DNA from: Clostridia bacterium
GTDB taxonomy: Bacteria; Bacillota; Clostridia; Oscillospirales; Acutalibacteraceae
Direction: 5' to 3'
Length of the DNA: 19,522 nucleotides
Assembly (NCBI GenBank): GCA_900769535.1
Contig: CAAGHB010000049.1
Location: forward strand, 1 to 19,522
The position numbers and the translations under genes are program-made. The first letter of the stretch is position 1, and each line of letters begins with the position of its first letter. Positions 12,601 to 19,522 of this stretch are shown here, one piece after another. The notes beneath the pieces are model-generated. The model was not told where the DNA came from, did no database searches, and saw only the letters and a list, made by a program, of their open reading frames with translations.

Positions 12601-13800
12601 ATGAAATATGTAGTAGTATTATGCGATGGAATGGCCGACCTGCCGATTGAGTCTCTCGGCGGAAAAACGCCTATGGAAATGGCAAAAAAGCCGAACATCG
12701 ACCGATTGGCAGAGAGCTCTATCGTCGGAATGGTAAAGACGGTTGCCGACGGAATGAAGCCGGGAAGTGACGTTGCTAATTTGTCGGTAATGGGCTTTGA
12801 CCCTGCCGAAGTATATACGGGACGTTCCCCTCTCGAAGCGGCATCAATAGGCATTGAGCTCAGTGACGACGACGTAGCAATAAGATGCAATCTCGTAACC
12901 CTCTCTGACGAGGAGGAATACGAAAAAAAGACGATGGTCGATTACTGCGGCGGCGATATTTCAACCGCCGAAGCTGACGAATTGATAAAGACACTTGGAG
13001 CCGAGCTTGGCGGAGACGTATTTGATTTTTATACCGGCGTTGCCTATCGTCATTGTACAATTTGGCATGGTGGCCGTTCGGCAGGATATACCCTTGTGCC
13101 TCCTCACGACATTTCGGGAAGGGTTGTCGGCGAATATTTAAAGCCGCATATTGAAAATCCCGAACTTTATGATTTGATGAAAAAGAGCGTCGAAATTCTT
13201 TCCAATCACCCGATAAACAGGGAAAGGGTAGCAAGAGGAGAACGCCCTGCAAACTCAATATGGCTTTGGGGACAGGGAACAAGAGCGGCTCTTCCCGCGT
13301 TTGAGGAAAAATACGGAATTAAGGGCGCAGTTATTTCGGCGGTTGACCTTCTTAAAGGAATAGCAAAGAGCGCAAAAATGGAATCAATCGACGTTGACGG
13401 GGCTACCGGCTATATCGATACCAATTTTGAGGGAAAAACTGCCGCGGCAATAAAGGCGCTCGAAACCAACGATTACGTTTACGTACATATCGAAGCGCCC
13501 GATGAATGCGGTCATCGCTGTGAAGCCGAAAATAAGGTGAAGGCAATTGAGCTTATTGACGAAAAGGTTGTAGCTCCGATAATCAGCGCCCTCGACGGCA
13601 CCGATTTCAGAATGATGATTTTGCCCGACCACCCGACACCTATCGCAACGGCAACCCATTCGTCCGACCCGGTACCGTTTATGATATACGACTCTACCGA
13701 GAAAAAGGACGGCGTCTCGACCTTTACCGAAAAAAATGCGGCGGCAACGGGAATTTTTGTTTCTCACGGCCCGTCACTTATAAATCAGCTTATTAAGTAA
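12601..13800 (+). CDS. Archaeal-type cofactor-independent phosphoglycerate mutase family protein (or homoserine kinase-like relative)
   Basis: A 399-residue enzyme of the alkaline-phosphatase superfamily. Metal-site residues are visible: Asp9 in LCDGMAD, the probable nucleophile Ser56 in PGSDVANLSVMG, Asp301/His305 in DECGH, Asp343/His344 in DHPTP and His353 in THSSDPVP. WGQGTRAALP (224-233) is also typical of the family. Members are annotated either as 2,3-bisphosphoglycerate-independent phosphoglycerate mutase (3-phosphoglycerate to 2-phosphoglycerate, glycolysis) or as a proposed homoserine kinase when near threonine genes. No threonine genes are near here. A GTG frame starts at 12592, but the ATG at 12601 has GGGAG 8 bases upstream. 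It is a single gene with its own terminator. The substrate is not decided by the sequence alone. Confidence 0.85.
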   Translation: MKYVVVLCDGMADLPIESLGGKTPMEMAKKPNIDRLAESSIVGMVKTVADGMKPGSDVANLSVMGFDPAEVYTGRSPLEAASIGIELSDDDVAIRCNLVTLSDEEEYEKKTMVDYCGGDISTAEADELIKTLGAELGGDVFDFYTGVAYRHCTIWHGGRSAGYTLVPPHDISGRVVGEYLKPHIENPELYDLMKKSVEILSNHPINRERVARGERPANSIWLWGQGTRAALPAFEEKYGIKGAVISAVDLLKGIAKSAKMESIDVDGATGYIDTNFEGKTAAAIKALETNDYVYVHIEAPDECGHRCEAENKVKAIELIDEKVVAPIISALDGTDFRMMILPDHPTPIATATHSSDPVPFMIYDSTEKKDGVSTFTEKNAAATGIFVSHGPSLINQLIK

Positions 13801-13805
13801 ATCAG

Positions 13806-13849
13806 AAAAAACGGCATTTCTCCGCTGGTGAGAAGGCCGTTTTTTATTT
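13806..13849 (+). terminator. Terminator after the phosphoglycerate-mutase-like gene
   Basis: AAAAAACGGC (13806-13815) pairs with GCCGTTTTTT (13836-13845), with an inner TTTCTC/GAGAA stem and a T-rich tail, 5 bases past the stop codon. Confidence 0.9.
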
Positions 13850-14032
13850 TATACTGCGGGGTGCAAATATGTAAAAAAACAGGCATAACAAACAGATAAA
13901 AAACATAGAATAGAGTTATTGTGTACCATACAAGAGTTTACTGATGATACAAAATGCCGAAATATTGGATATTTTATACAAAAGAGGAAACAGAAATATT
14001 TCATATTATATTAAATAAATACGAAATACCCC
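13850..14032. other. AT-rich spacer before the glycogen operon
   Basis: Between the terminator at 13806 and the glgB promoter at 14033 I see no strong gene. It holds the first half of a 51-codon frame (13954-14109) that runs across the promoter. Confidence 0.5.
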
Positions 14033-14109
14033 TTGAAAACAAAGGGAAAGTTTGGTATATTGAAAGAAGGAAAATGCGCAATTGTGCTTATTTACGGCGC
14101 TTTGGGTGA
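13954..14109 (+). CDS. Doubtful small ORF (51 aa) across the glgB promoter
   Basis: An ATG-started frame reads MPKYWIFYTKEETEIFHI and continues with plausible mixed composition to a TGA at 14107-14109. There is no Shine-Dalgarno sequence before the ATG, and a good promoter for glgB (14033-14061) lies inside it. It is either a chance frame in AT-rich DNA or a small gene or remnant. I do not recognise it and favour chance. Confidence 0.2.
   Translation: MPKYWIFYTKEETEIFHIILNKYEIPLENKGKVWYIERRKMRNCAYLRRFG
14033..14061 (+). promoter_or_regulatory. Promoter of the glycogen operon
   Basis: TTGAAA (14033-14038), 17 bases, TATATT (14056-14061), each one base from consensus. Start near 14068, about 70 bases before glgB. 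Confidence 0.6.
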
Positions 14110-14136
14110 ATATATAATATGAGGAGAGTTAAATAT

Positions 14137-16083
14137 ATGGGAGCAAATTTTGATTATATCGGCGCCTTTCACACGGGTAATCTTGCCGACGCATATCGTT
14201 ATATGGGCTCACATACCGAAAACGGAAGAACTGTCTTTCGAGTTTGGGCGCCGAATGCAAAGAGTGTCAGCGTAGTAGGCGATTTTAACTCCTGGGACAG
14301 TAGCGCTTCACCGATGACGAGAATAAGCGACGGCGGCATTTTTGAAGCGGCGATAGACGGACTTTGCGAGTTTGATAATTACAAATACGCAGTAACCTGC
14401 GCCGACGGAAAGGTTGTTCTTCGTGCCGACCCGTTTGCGTTTCACAGCGAAACCCGTCCCGGTACCGCGTCAAAGCTATGTCGGGTCGAGGGGTACGAGT
14501 GGAAGGATAAAAAATGGTGCGACGAAAGGGTAAAGAGGGATATCTATTCCTCGCCCGTTAATATATACGAAATGCACGCTTCATCATGGAAAAAATTCGA
14601 TGACGGCAACTGCTTTGATTACGAAAAGTTGGCAACTGAAATTTGCAGCTACGTAAAGGATATGGGCTATAATTATATCGAGCTTATGCCCATGTCGGAG
14701 TATCCCTTTGACGGTTCGTGGGGCTATCAGGTAACCGGTTATTATTCGCCTACCTCCCGATACGGAACGGCAAGGGACTTTATGAAATTCATCGACATCT
14801 GTCACCAAAACGGGATTGGCGTTATACTCGACTGGGTACCTGCCCATTTTCCGAAGGATGAGCACGGACTCTATCGCTTTGACGGTAGTCCCTGCTACGA
14901 ATATGCCGATTCGCGAAAGGGTGAACATAAGGAATGGGGAACGGCCGTTTTCGATTACGGCAGAGCAGAGGTTCAGAGCTTTCTCATTTCAAATGCGGTA
15001 TACTGGCTTTCGGAATATCATATCGACGGACTTCGCGTGGATGCAGTAGCGTCGATGCTTTATCTCGACTATAACCGACGTGACGGCGAATGGATAGCCA
15101 ACCGTTACGGCTCAAACGAAAATTTAGAAGCGGTCGATTTTCTCAGGCGGCTTAACGAAACCGTTTTTGAGCGTTTCCCCTTTGCGATAATGGCGGCGGA
15201 GGAGTCGACGGCGTGGCCCCTTGTAACAAAGCCGACCGATATCGGCGGACTCGGCTTTAATTTCAAGTGGAATATGGGCTGGATGAACGATATTTTGCGT
15301 TATATGTCGCTTGACCCGCTTTTTAGAAAGGATAATCATAATTTACTGACGTTTTCGCTTTTTTACGCCTTTTCCGAAAATTTTGTGTTGCCGCTGTCGC
15401 ACGATGAGGTGGTTCACGGAAAATGCTCACTTATTGAAAAGATGCCGGGCGAATACGAGGAAAAGTTTAATAATTTACGCGCCTTTTACGGCTATATGAT
15501 GGCACATCCGGGCAAAAAGCTGCTCTTTATGGGTCAGGAATTTGCACAGTTTAAGGAGTGGGACTATCAGAACCAGCTCGATTGGTCACTTCTCGAATAC
15601 GAAAAGCATAAAAAGATGCAGAACTTTGTTCGTAAGCTTAACAAATTTTATTTATCCACCCCTGCTATGTATGAGATTGACTATTCGTGGGAGGGATTTC
15701 AGTGGATAGCTGCTGATGATACGGCTCAGAGTATAGTTTCGTTTAGGCGAATCGACAGGTCGGGAAAGGAAATCATTTGTGTATGTAATTTTGTCCCCGT
15801 GACAAGAGACAGCTATCGAATCGGAGTACCTACCGACAGCATATACCGAGTTGTTCTTAACAGTGACGCTATCGAATTCGGCGGAAACGGCATACTCGAA
15901 GGCATGGGAATTGCCGCATTTGAGGCGGAGAACGAGGAAATGCACGGACATGAATATTCGATAGATATGACCATACCGGCGATGAGCGTAATCTACCTCG
16001 AAGCTACCGAAAAAAAGCAAAAACCCGTACCCAAGCTTCCGAAAAAAGCATCATCAAGGCGAAGCTCGGCTGACAAAAAATAA
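14137..16083 (+). CDS. glgB: 1,4-alpha-glucan branching enzyme
   Basis: A 648-residue glycogen branching enzyme, GH13, which cuts alpha-1,4 chains and re-attaches them as alpha-1,6 branches. An N-terminal CBM48-type module (about 20-115) contains VFRVWAPNAKSVSVVGDFNSW. The catalytic barrel carries YEMHASSW, ILDWVPAHFP, GLRVDAVASMLYLDY (nucleophile Asp302), MAAEEST (acid/base Glu355) and LPLSHDEVVHGK (Asp423). A C-terminal beta domain follows, then a basic tail (KKQKPVPKLPKKASSRRSS). A frame opens at 14119, but GAGGAG at 14121-14126 lies 10 bases before the ATG at 14137 and would be inside the coding region otherwise, so I use 14137. It is the first gene of glgB-glgC-glgD-glgA, which starts 36 bases before glgC. 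Confidence 0.97.
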   Translation: MGANFDYIGAFHTGNLADAYRYMGSHTENGRTVFRVWAPNAKSVSVVGDFNSWDSSASPMTRISDGGIFEAAIDGLCEFDNYKYAVTCADGKVVLRADPFAFHSETRPGTASKLCRVEGYEWKDKKWCDERVKRDIYSSPVNIYEMHASSWKKFDDGNCFDYEKLATEICSYVKDMGYNYIELMPMSEYPFDGSWGYQVTGYYSPTSRYGTARDFMKFIDICHQNGIGVILDWVPAHFPKDEHGLYRFDGSPCYEYADSRKGEHKEWGTAVFDYGRAEVQSFLISNAVYWLSEYHIDGLRVDAVASMLYLDYNRRDGEWIANRYGSNENLEAVDFLRRLNETVFERFPFAIMAAEESTAWPLVTKPTDIGGLGFNFKWNMGWMNDILRYMSLDPLFRKDNHNLLTFSLFYAFSENFVLPLSHDEVVHGKCSLIEKMPGEYEEKFNNLRAFYGYMMAHPGKKLLFMGQEFAQFKEWDYQNQLDWSLLEYEKHKKMQNFVRKLNKFYLSTPAMYEIDYSWEGFQWIAADDTAQSIVSFRRIDRSGKEIICVCNFVPVTRDSYRIGVPTDSIYRVVLNSDAIEFGGNGILEGMGIAAFEAENEEMHGHEYSIDMTIPAMSVIYLEATEKKQKPVPKLPKKASSRRSSADKK

Positions 16084-16119
16084 GTTATCAAAACCTTTAT
16101 TACGGAAGGATTGAAATAT

Positions 16120-17340
16120 ATGAAAGCAAAGACAGAATGTGTAGCAATGCTGCTTGCCGGAGGTCAGGGAAGCCGTCTCGGCGTTCTCACTCATAATATG
16201 GCAAAGCCGGCAGTGCCCTATGGCGGAAAGTATCGAATCATCGATTTTCCGCTGTCTAACTGTATCAATTCGGGTATAGACACGGTGGGCGTTTTGACCC
16301 AGTATCAGCCGCTTGTGCTTAACGAATATATCGGCTCTGGCGGCCCTTGGGACCTCGACCGAATTCACGGCGGAGTTCATCTTTTGCCCCCGTATCAGCA
16401 GATAAAGGGAACAAACTGGTATAAGGGAACGGCAAACGCCATTTATCAGAATATTCAGTTTATCGACCAGTATAATCCCGAATATGTGCTCATTCTTTCG
16501 GGCGACCATATTTACAAAATGGACTATTCCAATATGATAAAGGCGCATCGCGAGGCAAACGCCGACTGTACCATTGCGGTACTCGAAGTACCGATGGAGG
16601 AGGCAAGCCGCTTTGGAATTATGAACGCCGACGAAAACGGAATGATTTATGAATTCGAAGAAAAACCCAAGCAGCCAAAATCAAACAAGGCGTCAATGGG
16701 AATTTACGTTTTCAGTTGGGATAAGCTCCGTCACTACTTAATCGAGGACGAAAATAATCCCGAATCAGAGAACGACTTTGGTAAAAACATTATTCCGTCA
16801 ATGCTTGCGGATAAAATGAGAATGTACGCCTATCCCTTCGAGGGCTATTGGAAGGACGTAGGAACGATAGATTCGCTTTGGGAATCAAATCTTGACCTGC
16901 TTCGTCCGAATGTTGAGCTCGACCTTTCAGATGCAAAATGGCGAGTTTATTCGAGAACAAGAGGAAACGCACCTCACTATCTCGGTGAAAAGTCGGAGGT
17001 ACAGAATTCGATTGTTACCGAGGGCTGTGTAATCGACGGAAAGGTTGAATTTTCGGTGCTTTTCTCTGAGGTTACTGTCGAAGAAGGGGCCGAAATTCAC
17101 GATTCAATCGTAATGCCGGGAGCCGTGATTAAAAAAGGCGCAGTTGTTGAATACGCCATCGTAGGCGAAAACAGCGTCGTCGGCGAAAATGCAAAAATCG
17201 GCTGCTCACCTGAAAAGATGGACGACCTCGAAAAATGGGGAATTGCCGTTGTCGGAAGCGGATACGAGGTAGGTAAAAATGCCGTAGTTAAGCCGAAAAC
17301 AATGCTTGCAGAAAATTTGAAGGAGGGTGAATGTCAATGA
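16120..17340 (+). CDS. glgC: Glucose-1-phosphate adenylyltransferase, catalytic subunit
   Basis: A 406-residue ADP-glucose pyrophosphorylase: glucose-1-phosphate plus ATP to ADP-glucose, the committed step of glycogen synthesis. The N-terminal nucleotidyltransferase domain has GGQGSRL (14-20), AKPAVPYGGKYRIIDFPLSN (28-47), SGDHIYKMDY with metal Asp129, and FEEKP with the sugar-phosphate Lys182. SMGIYVF follows, then a left-handed beta-helix from about 290 (repeats such as VQNSIVTEGCVIDG and IVGENSVVGENAKIG). A TTG-started frame exists at 16111, but GGAAGGA lies 9 bases before the ATG at 16120. It overlaps the start of glgD, with which it should form the working enzyme. Confidence 0.97.
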   Translation: MKAKTECVAMLLAGGQGSRLGVLTHNMAKPAVPYGGKYRIIDFPLSNCINSGIDTVGVLTQYQPLVLNEYIGSGGPWDLDRIHGGVHLLPPYQQIKGTNWYKGTANAIYQNIQFIDQYNPEYVLILSGDHIYKMDYSNMIKAHREANADCTIAVLEVPMEEASRFGIMNADENGMIYEFEEKPKQPKSNKASMGIYVFSWDKLRHYLIEDENNPESENDFGKNIIPSMLADKMRMYAYPFEGYWKDVGTIDSLWESNLDLLRPNVELDLSDAKWRVYSRTRGNAPHYLGEKSEVQNSIVTEGCVIDGKVEFSVLFSEVTVEEGAEIHDSIVMPGAVIKKGAVVEYAIVGENSVVGENAKIGCSPEKMDDLEKWGIAVVGSGYEVGKNAVVKPKTMLAENLKEGECQ

Positions 17341-18452
17341 AGGGCAGTAATATGATGGGCATAATTTTTGCCAACAAGCACGACCATCTCATTCGTGAGC
17401 TTACCGCCAGTCGAGCTATGGGCTCGGTTCCCTTCGGCGGCAGATACCGTCTTATCGACTTTTCTATTTCTAATATGGTAAATGCCAATATAAGCAAGGT
17501 TGGCGTTGTAACAAATGCAAATTACCATTCGCTTATGGACCACGTCGGAACGGGAAAAACATTTGACCTTGCAAGAAAGAAGGGCGGACTTTATATACTC
17601 CCGCCGAATCTTTACAGGGCAGGAAACACCCCCTCCACTTCACTTGAACAGCTTATCGGAATACGTAACTTTATCGCATCGGCGGTCGAGGAATACGTAT
17701 ATCTCTGCGAGTCGGACGTAGTGTCTAATTTTGACCTCAAAAAGATGTTCAGAAGCCATATTGACAGCGGAGCCGATATCACAATCGGAAGCCGAAAGGG
17801 CGACGCGCCGTCAGGTGACGACGTTATGGAATTAAGGGCGGACGAAAACGGCCTGATTAGCGAAATTCTTATTTCACCCGAATCGAGCAAGGACTGCATT
17901 TGGTCTCTCGGCTGCTATATTATAAAGAGGGATTTGCTTATCGAGCTTATTGACGAAGCGTCAGCACACAGCCGAATCGCAATGAACCGCGATATTTTCC
18001 AGCGCCACGTTGATACGCTGAAAGTTTATTCTTATAATATCGAGGGCTATGTTGCCGTTATTGACTCTACACAAACCTATATAAAGGCAAATATGGACCT
18101 TCTTAAAGCGGAAAACAGAAATGCGCTTTTGCGCCGCGACTATCCCGTTATGACAAAGGTTCGCGACGAGGCACCGGTTCGCTACGGACTTAAATCGAAG
18201 GTGAAGAACGCGCTTATAGCCGACGGCTCGGTTATTGAGGGCGAGGTCGAAAATTCGGTTATCTTCCGCGGAGTAAAAATCGGCAAGGGCGCAGTTGTAA
18301 AGAATTGCGTGCTTATGCAGGGAACCGAAGTAGGCGAAAACGCCCACCTCGAATATGTTTGTACCGATAAAAACGTAGTAATCGGTGATTTGCGCGAATT
18401 AAAGGGCTCGGACACCTATCAGGTGTTTATTAAAAAGGCGGAAAAGGTTTAA
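17331..18452 (+). CDS. glgD: GlgD, non-catalytic/regulatory ADP-glucose pyrophosphorylase subunit
   Basis: A 373-residue paralogue of GlgC. The fold is kept (GSVPFGGRYRLIDFSISNMV at 31-50, SLGCYIIKRDLL, C-terminal beta-helix repeats such as IADGSVIEGEVENSVIFRG), but the catalytic motifs are lost: the GGQGSRL loop is FANKHDHLIREL, SGDHIYKMDY is CESDVVSNFDL, and the FEEKP lysine motif is absent. This is the known GlgD type of Firmicutes, a partner that modulates GlgC. AGGAGG at 17321-17326 serves two in-frame ATGs, at 17331 (4 bases away) and 17337 (10 bases; ATGA overlap with glgC). I keep the longer form but 17337 is equally possible. It lies 23 bases before glgA. Confidence 0.95.
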   Translation: MSMKGSNMMGIIFANKHDHLIRELTASRAMGSVPFGGRYRLIDFSISNMVNANISKVGVVTNANYHSLMDHVGTGKTFDLARKKGGLYILPPNLYRAGNTPSTSLEQLIGIRNFIASAVEEYVYLCESDVVSNFDLKKMFRSHIDSGADITIGSRKGDAPSGDDVMELRADENGLISEILISPESSKDCIWSLGCYIIKRDLLIELIDEASAHSRIAMNRDIFQRHVDTLKVYSYNIEGYVAVIDSTQTYIKANMDLLKAENRNALLRRDYPVMTKVRDEAPVRYGLKSKVKNALIADGSVIEGEVENSVIFRGVKIGKGAVVKNCVLMQGTEVGENAHLEYVCTDKNVVIGDLRELKGSDTYQVFIKKAEKV

Positions 18453-18475
18453 CTCGTAAAAGGGGAGAAAAAAGT

Positions 18476-19522
18476 ATGAAAGTTTTATTTGCAACAAGTG
18501 AAGCGCAACCCTTTGCGGCTTCCGGCGGACTTGCCGACGTTTCGGGCGCGTTACCGAAGGCGCTTCGTTCACGATTTGTCGGTTGCCGAGTAATAATGCC
18601 TCTTTACGACTGTATAAGCGCCGAAATGCGCGAGAATATGACCTTTATCGGAAGTATTTCGGTGCCTGTTTCGTGGCGCCGTCAGTATTGCGGCGTATTC
18701 GAGGCAAAGGCAAACGGAGTAATCTATTATCTGATTGATAATCAGTATTATTTCAAGAGGGGTACACTTTACGGTCACTATGACGATGCCGAGAGATTTG
18801 CCTTCTTCTCACGCGCTGTATTGGAGGTTATTCCTTTAATCGGTTTCAAGCCCGATATTATTCATTGTAACGATTGGCAAACGGCGCTTATCCCCGTTTA
18901 CAAGGACCTCTATTATGCCGAAAGACCCGAATACAGCGGAATAAAGACGGTGTTTACCATTCATAATATTCAGTATCAGGGTAAATACGGACTCGAAATT
19001 CTCGGTGACGTTTTCGGTGTTCCAGAATGGGCAACCGACATTGTTAAATACGGCGACTGCGTTAATCTCATGAAGGGCGCAATCGAAAGGGCGGATAGGG
19101 TAACAACCGTCAGCCCAACCTATGCCGAGGAGATAATGGACCCGTGGTATTCGCACGAGCTTGACGGAATATTAAAGGAGCGCAGCTGGAAGCTTTCGGG
19201 TATAGTAAACGGAATCGACACCGACCTTTATAATCCCGAAACAGACCCGATGATTTATAAGAATTATTCGGTGGATAACCGTGAAGGAAAGAAGGAAAAC
19301 AAGTTGCAGTTGCAGCGGTTTTTCGGACTTCCCGAAAATGCCGATACACCGCTTATCGGTATGGTCACCCGACTCGTTTCTCACAAGGGACTCGATCTTA
19401 TAAAGGCGCGACTCGAAGCAATACTCGATTTCGGTGCGCAGGTCGTTATTCTCGGCTCGGGCGAATTCGAGTACGAAAATTTTCTTTACGATATGGCGGC
19501 TCGTTATCCCGATAAGCTGAAA
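18476..19522 (+). CDS. glgA: Glycogen synthase, ADP-glucose (N-terminal 349 residues; runs off right edge)
   Basis: A GT5-family glycogen synthase that transfers glucose from ADP-glucose to the growing alpha-1,4 chain. It starts MKVLFATSEAQPFAASGG and shows the family landmarks LADVSGALPKAL, IIHCNDWQTALIPVY, TVFTIHNIQYQGKYGLE, RADRVTTVSPTYAEEI, IVNGIDTDLYNPETD and IGMVTRLVSHKGLDLI, which opens the second Rossmann domain. The remaining ~120 residues, including the C-terminal active-site glutamate region, lie outside the window. The usual KxGG motif at residues 15-18 is ASGG here, with Ala in place of the lysine. GGGGAG lies about 8 bases before the ATG. It is the last glg gene visible in the operon. 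Confidence 0.96.
   Translation, partial: MKVLFATSEAQPFAASGGLADVSGALPKALRSRFVGCRVIMPLYDCISAEMRENMTFIGSISVPVSWRRQYCGVFEAKANGVIYYLIDNQYYFKRGTLYGHYDDAERFAFFSRAVLEVIPLIGFKPDIIHCNDWQTALIPVYKDLYYAERPEYSGIKTVFTIHNIQYQGKYGLEILGDVFGVPEWATDIVKYGDCVNLMKGAIERADRVTTVSPTYAEEIMDPWYSHELDGILKERSWKLSGIVNGIDTDLYNPETDPMIYKNYSVDNREGKKENKLQLQRFFGLPENADTPLIGMVTRLVSHKGLDLIKARLEAILDFGAQVVILGSGEFEYENFLYDMAARYPDKLK

Noticed and set aside
12528..12890. 120-codon leftward frame over the start of the phosphoglycerate-mutase-like gene
   Set aside because: Antisense shadow of a clearly coding gene; no ribosome binding site.
1..19522. CRISPR array, insertion sequence or transposase
   Set aside because: No regularly spaced long repeats and no transposase-like reading frame were seen.

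Overview
The window looks like a chromosome segment of a gut-type Clostridia bacterium (Firmicutes; the Oscillospiraceae/Ruminococcus group is my best guess). The indications are a glgB-glgC-glgD-glgA order with the Firmicutes-type GlgD subunit, a feoA-feoB-FeoB-associated-protein operon, an archaeal-type phosphoglycerate-mutase-like protein, strong purine-rich ribosome binding sites and near-consensus sigma-70-type promoters. This assignment is inference from gene content only.

Left part (1-8606) is accessory-like. It opens with the start of an unknown leftward gene (1-199). Two gene remnants follow, pointing away from each other, and both have lost their 5' ends near 405-431. A six-gene rightward operon (863-7291) encodes a lipoprotein, a lipoprotein with a propeller-like domain, an ABC ATPase, two ABC-2-type permeases with large outside domains, and a second propeller-like lipoprotein. 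It looks like an exporter with surface accessory proteins; the substrate is unknown. The remnant at 431-718 is a diverged copy of the C-terminal domain of the operon's first gene. A perfect palindromic terminator separates this operon from a leftward pair of very small genes (7421-7772). These have a consensus promoter at 8030-8058 and a leader of about 250 nt that carries a possible leader peptide and a strong hairpin. A gene-poor AT-rich stretch with short repeats runs on to 8606.

Junction (8607-8662). The 3' half of a tRNA-Ser(CGA) gene, from anticodon loop to CCA, sits here without its 5' half, still followed by its terminator. This is what the distal end of an element integrated into a tRNA gene looks like. 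It suggests that the sequence to its left is an integrated (perhaps decayed) island, whose intact tRNA and any integrase would lie outside the window.

Right part (8671-19522) is core-like. The leftward iron operon is feoA, feoB and a 55-residue FeoB-associated cysteine-rich membrane protein. A consensus promoter and three DtxR-like dyads, one of them between feoA and feoB, point to iron-responsive control. A membrane-anchored propeller-like protein and a divergent archaeal-type phosphoglycerate mutase or homoserine-kinase-like protein follow. The glycogen operon glgB-glgC-glgD-glgA covers the rest: GlgC/GlgD make ADP-glucose, GlgA polymerises it and GlgB branches the chain. GlgA runs off the right edge and lacks the usual lysine of its N-terminal KxGG motif.
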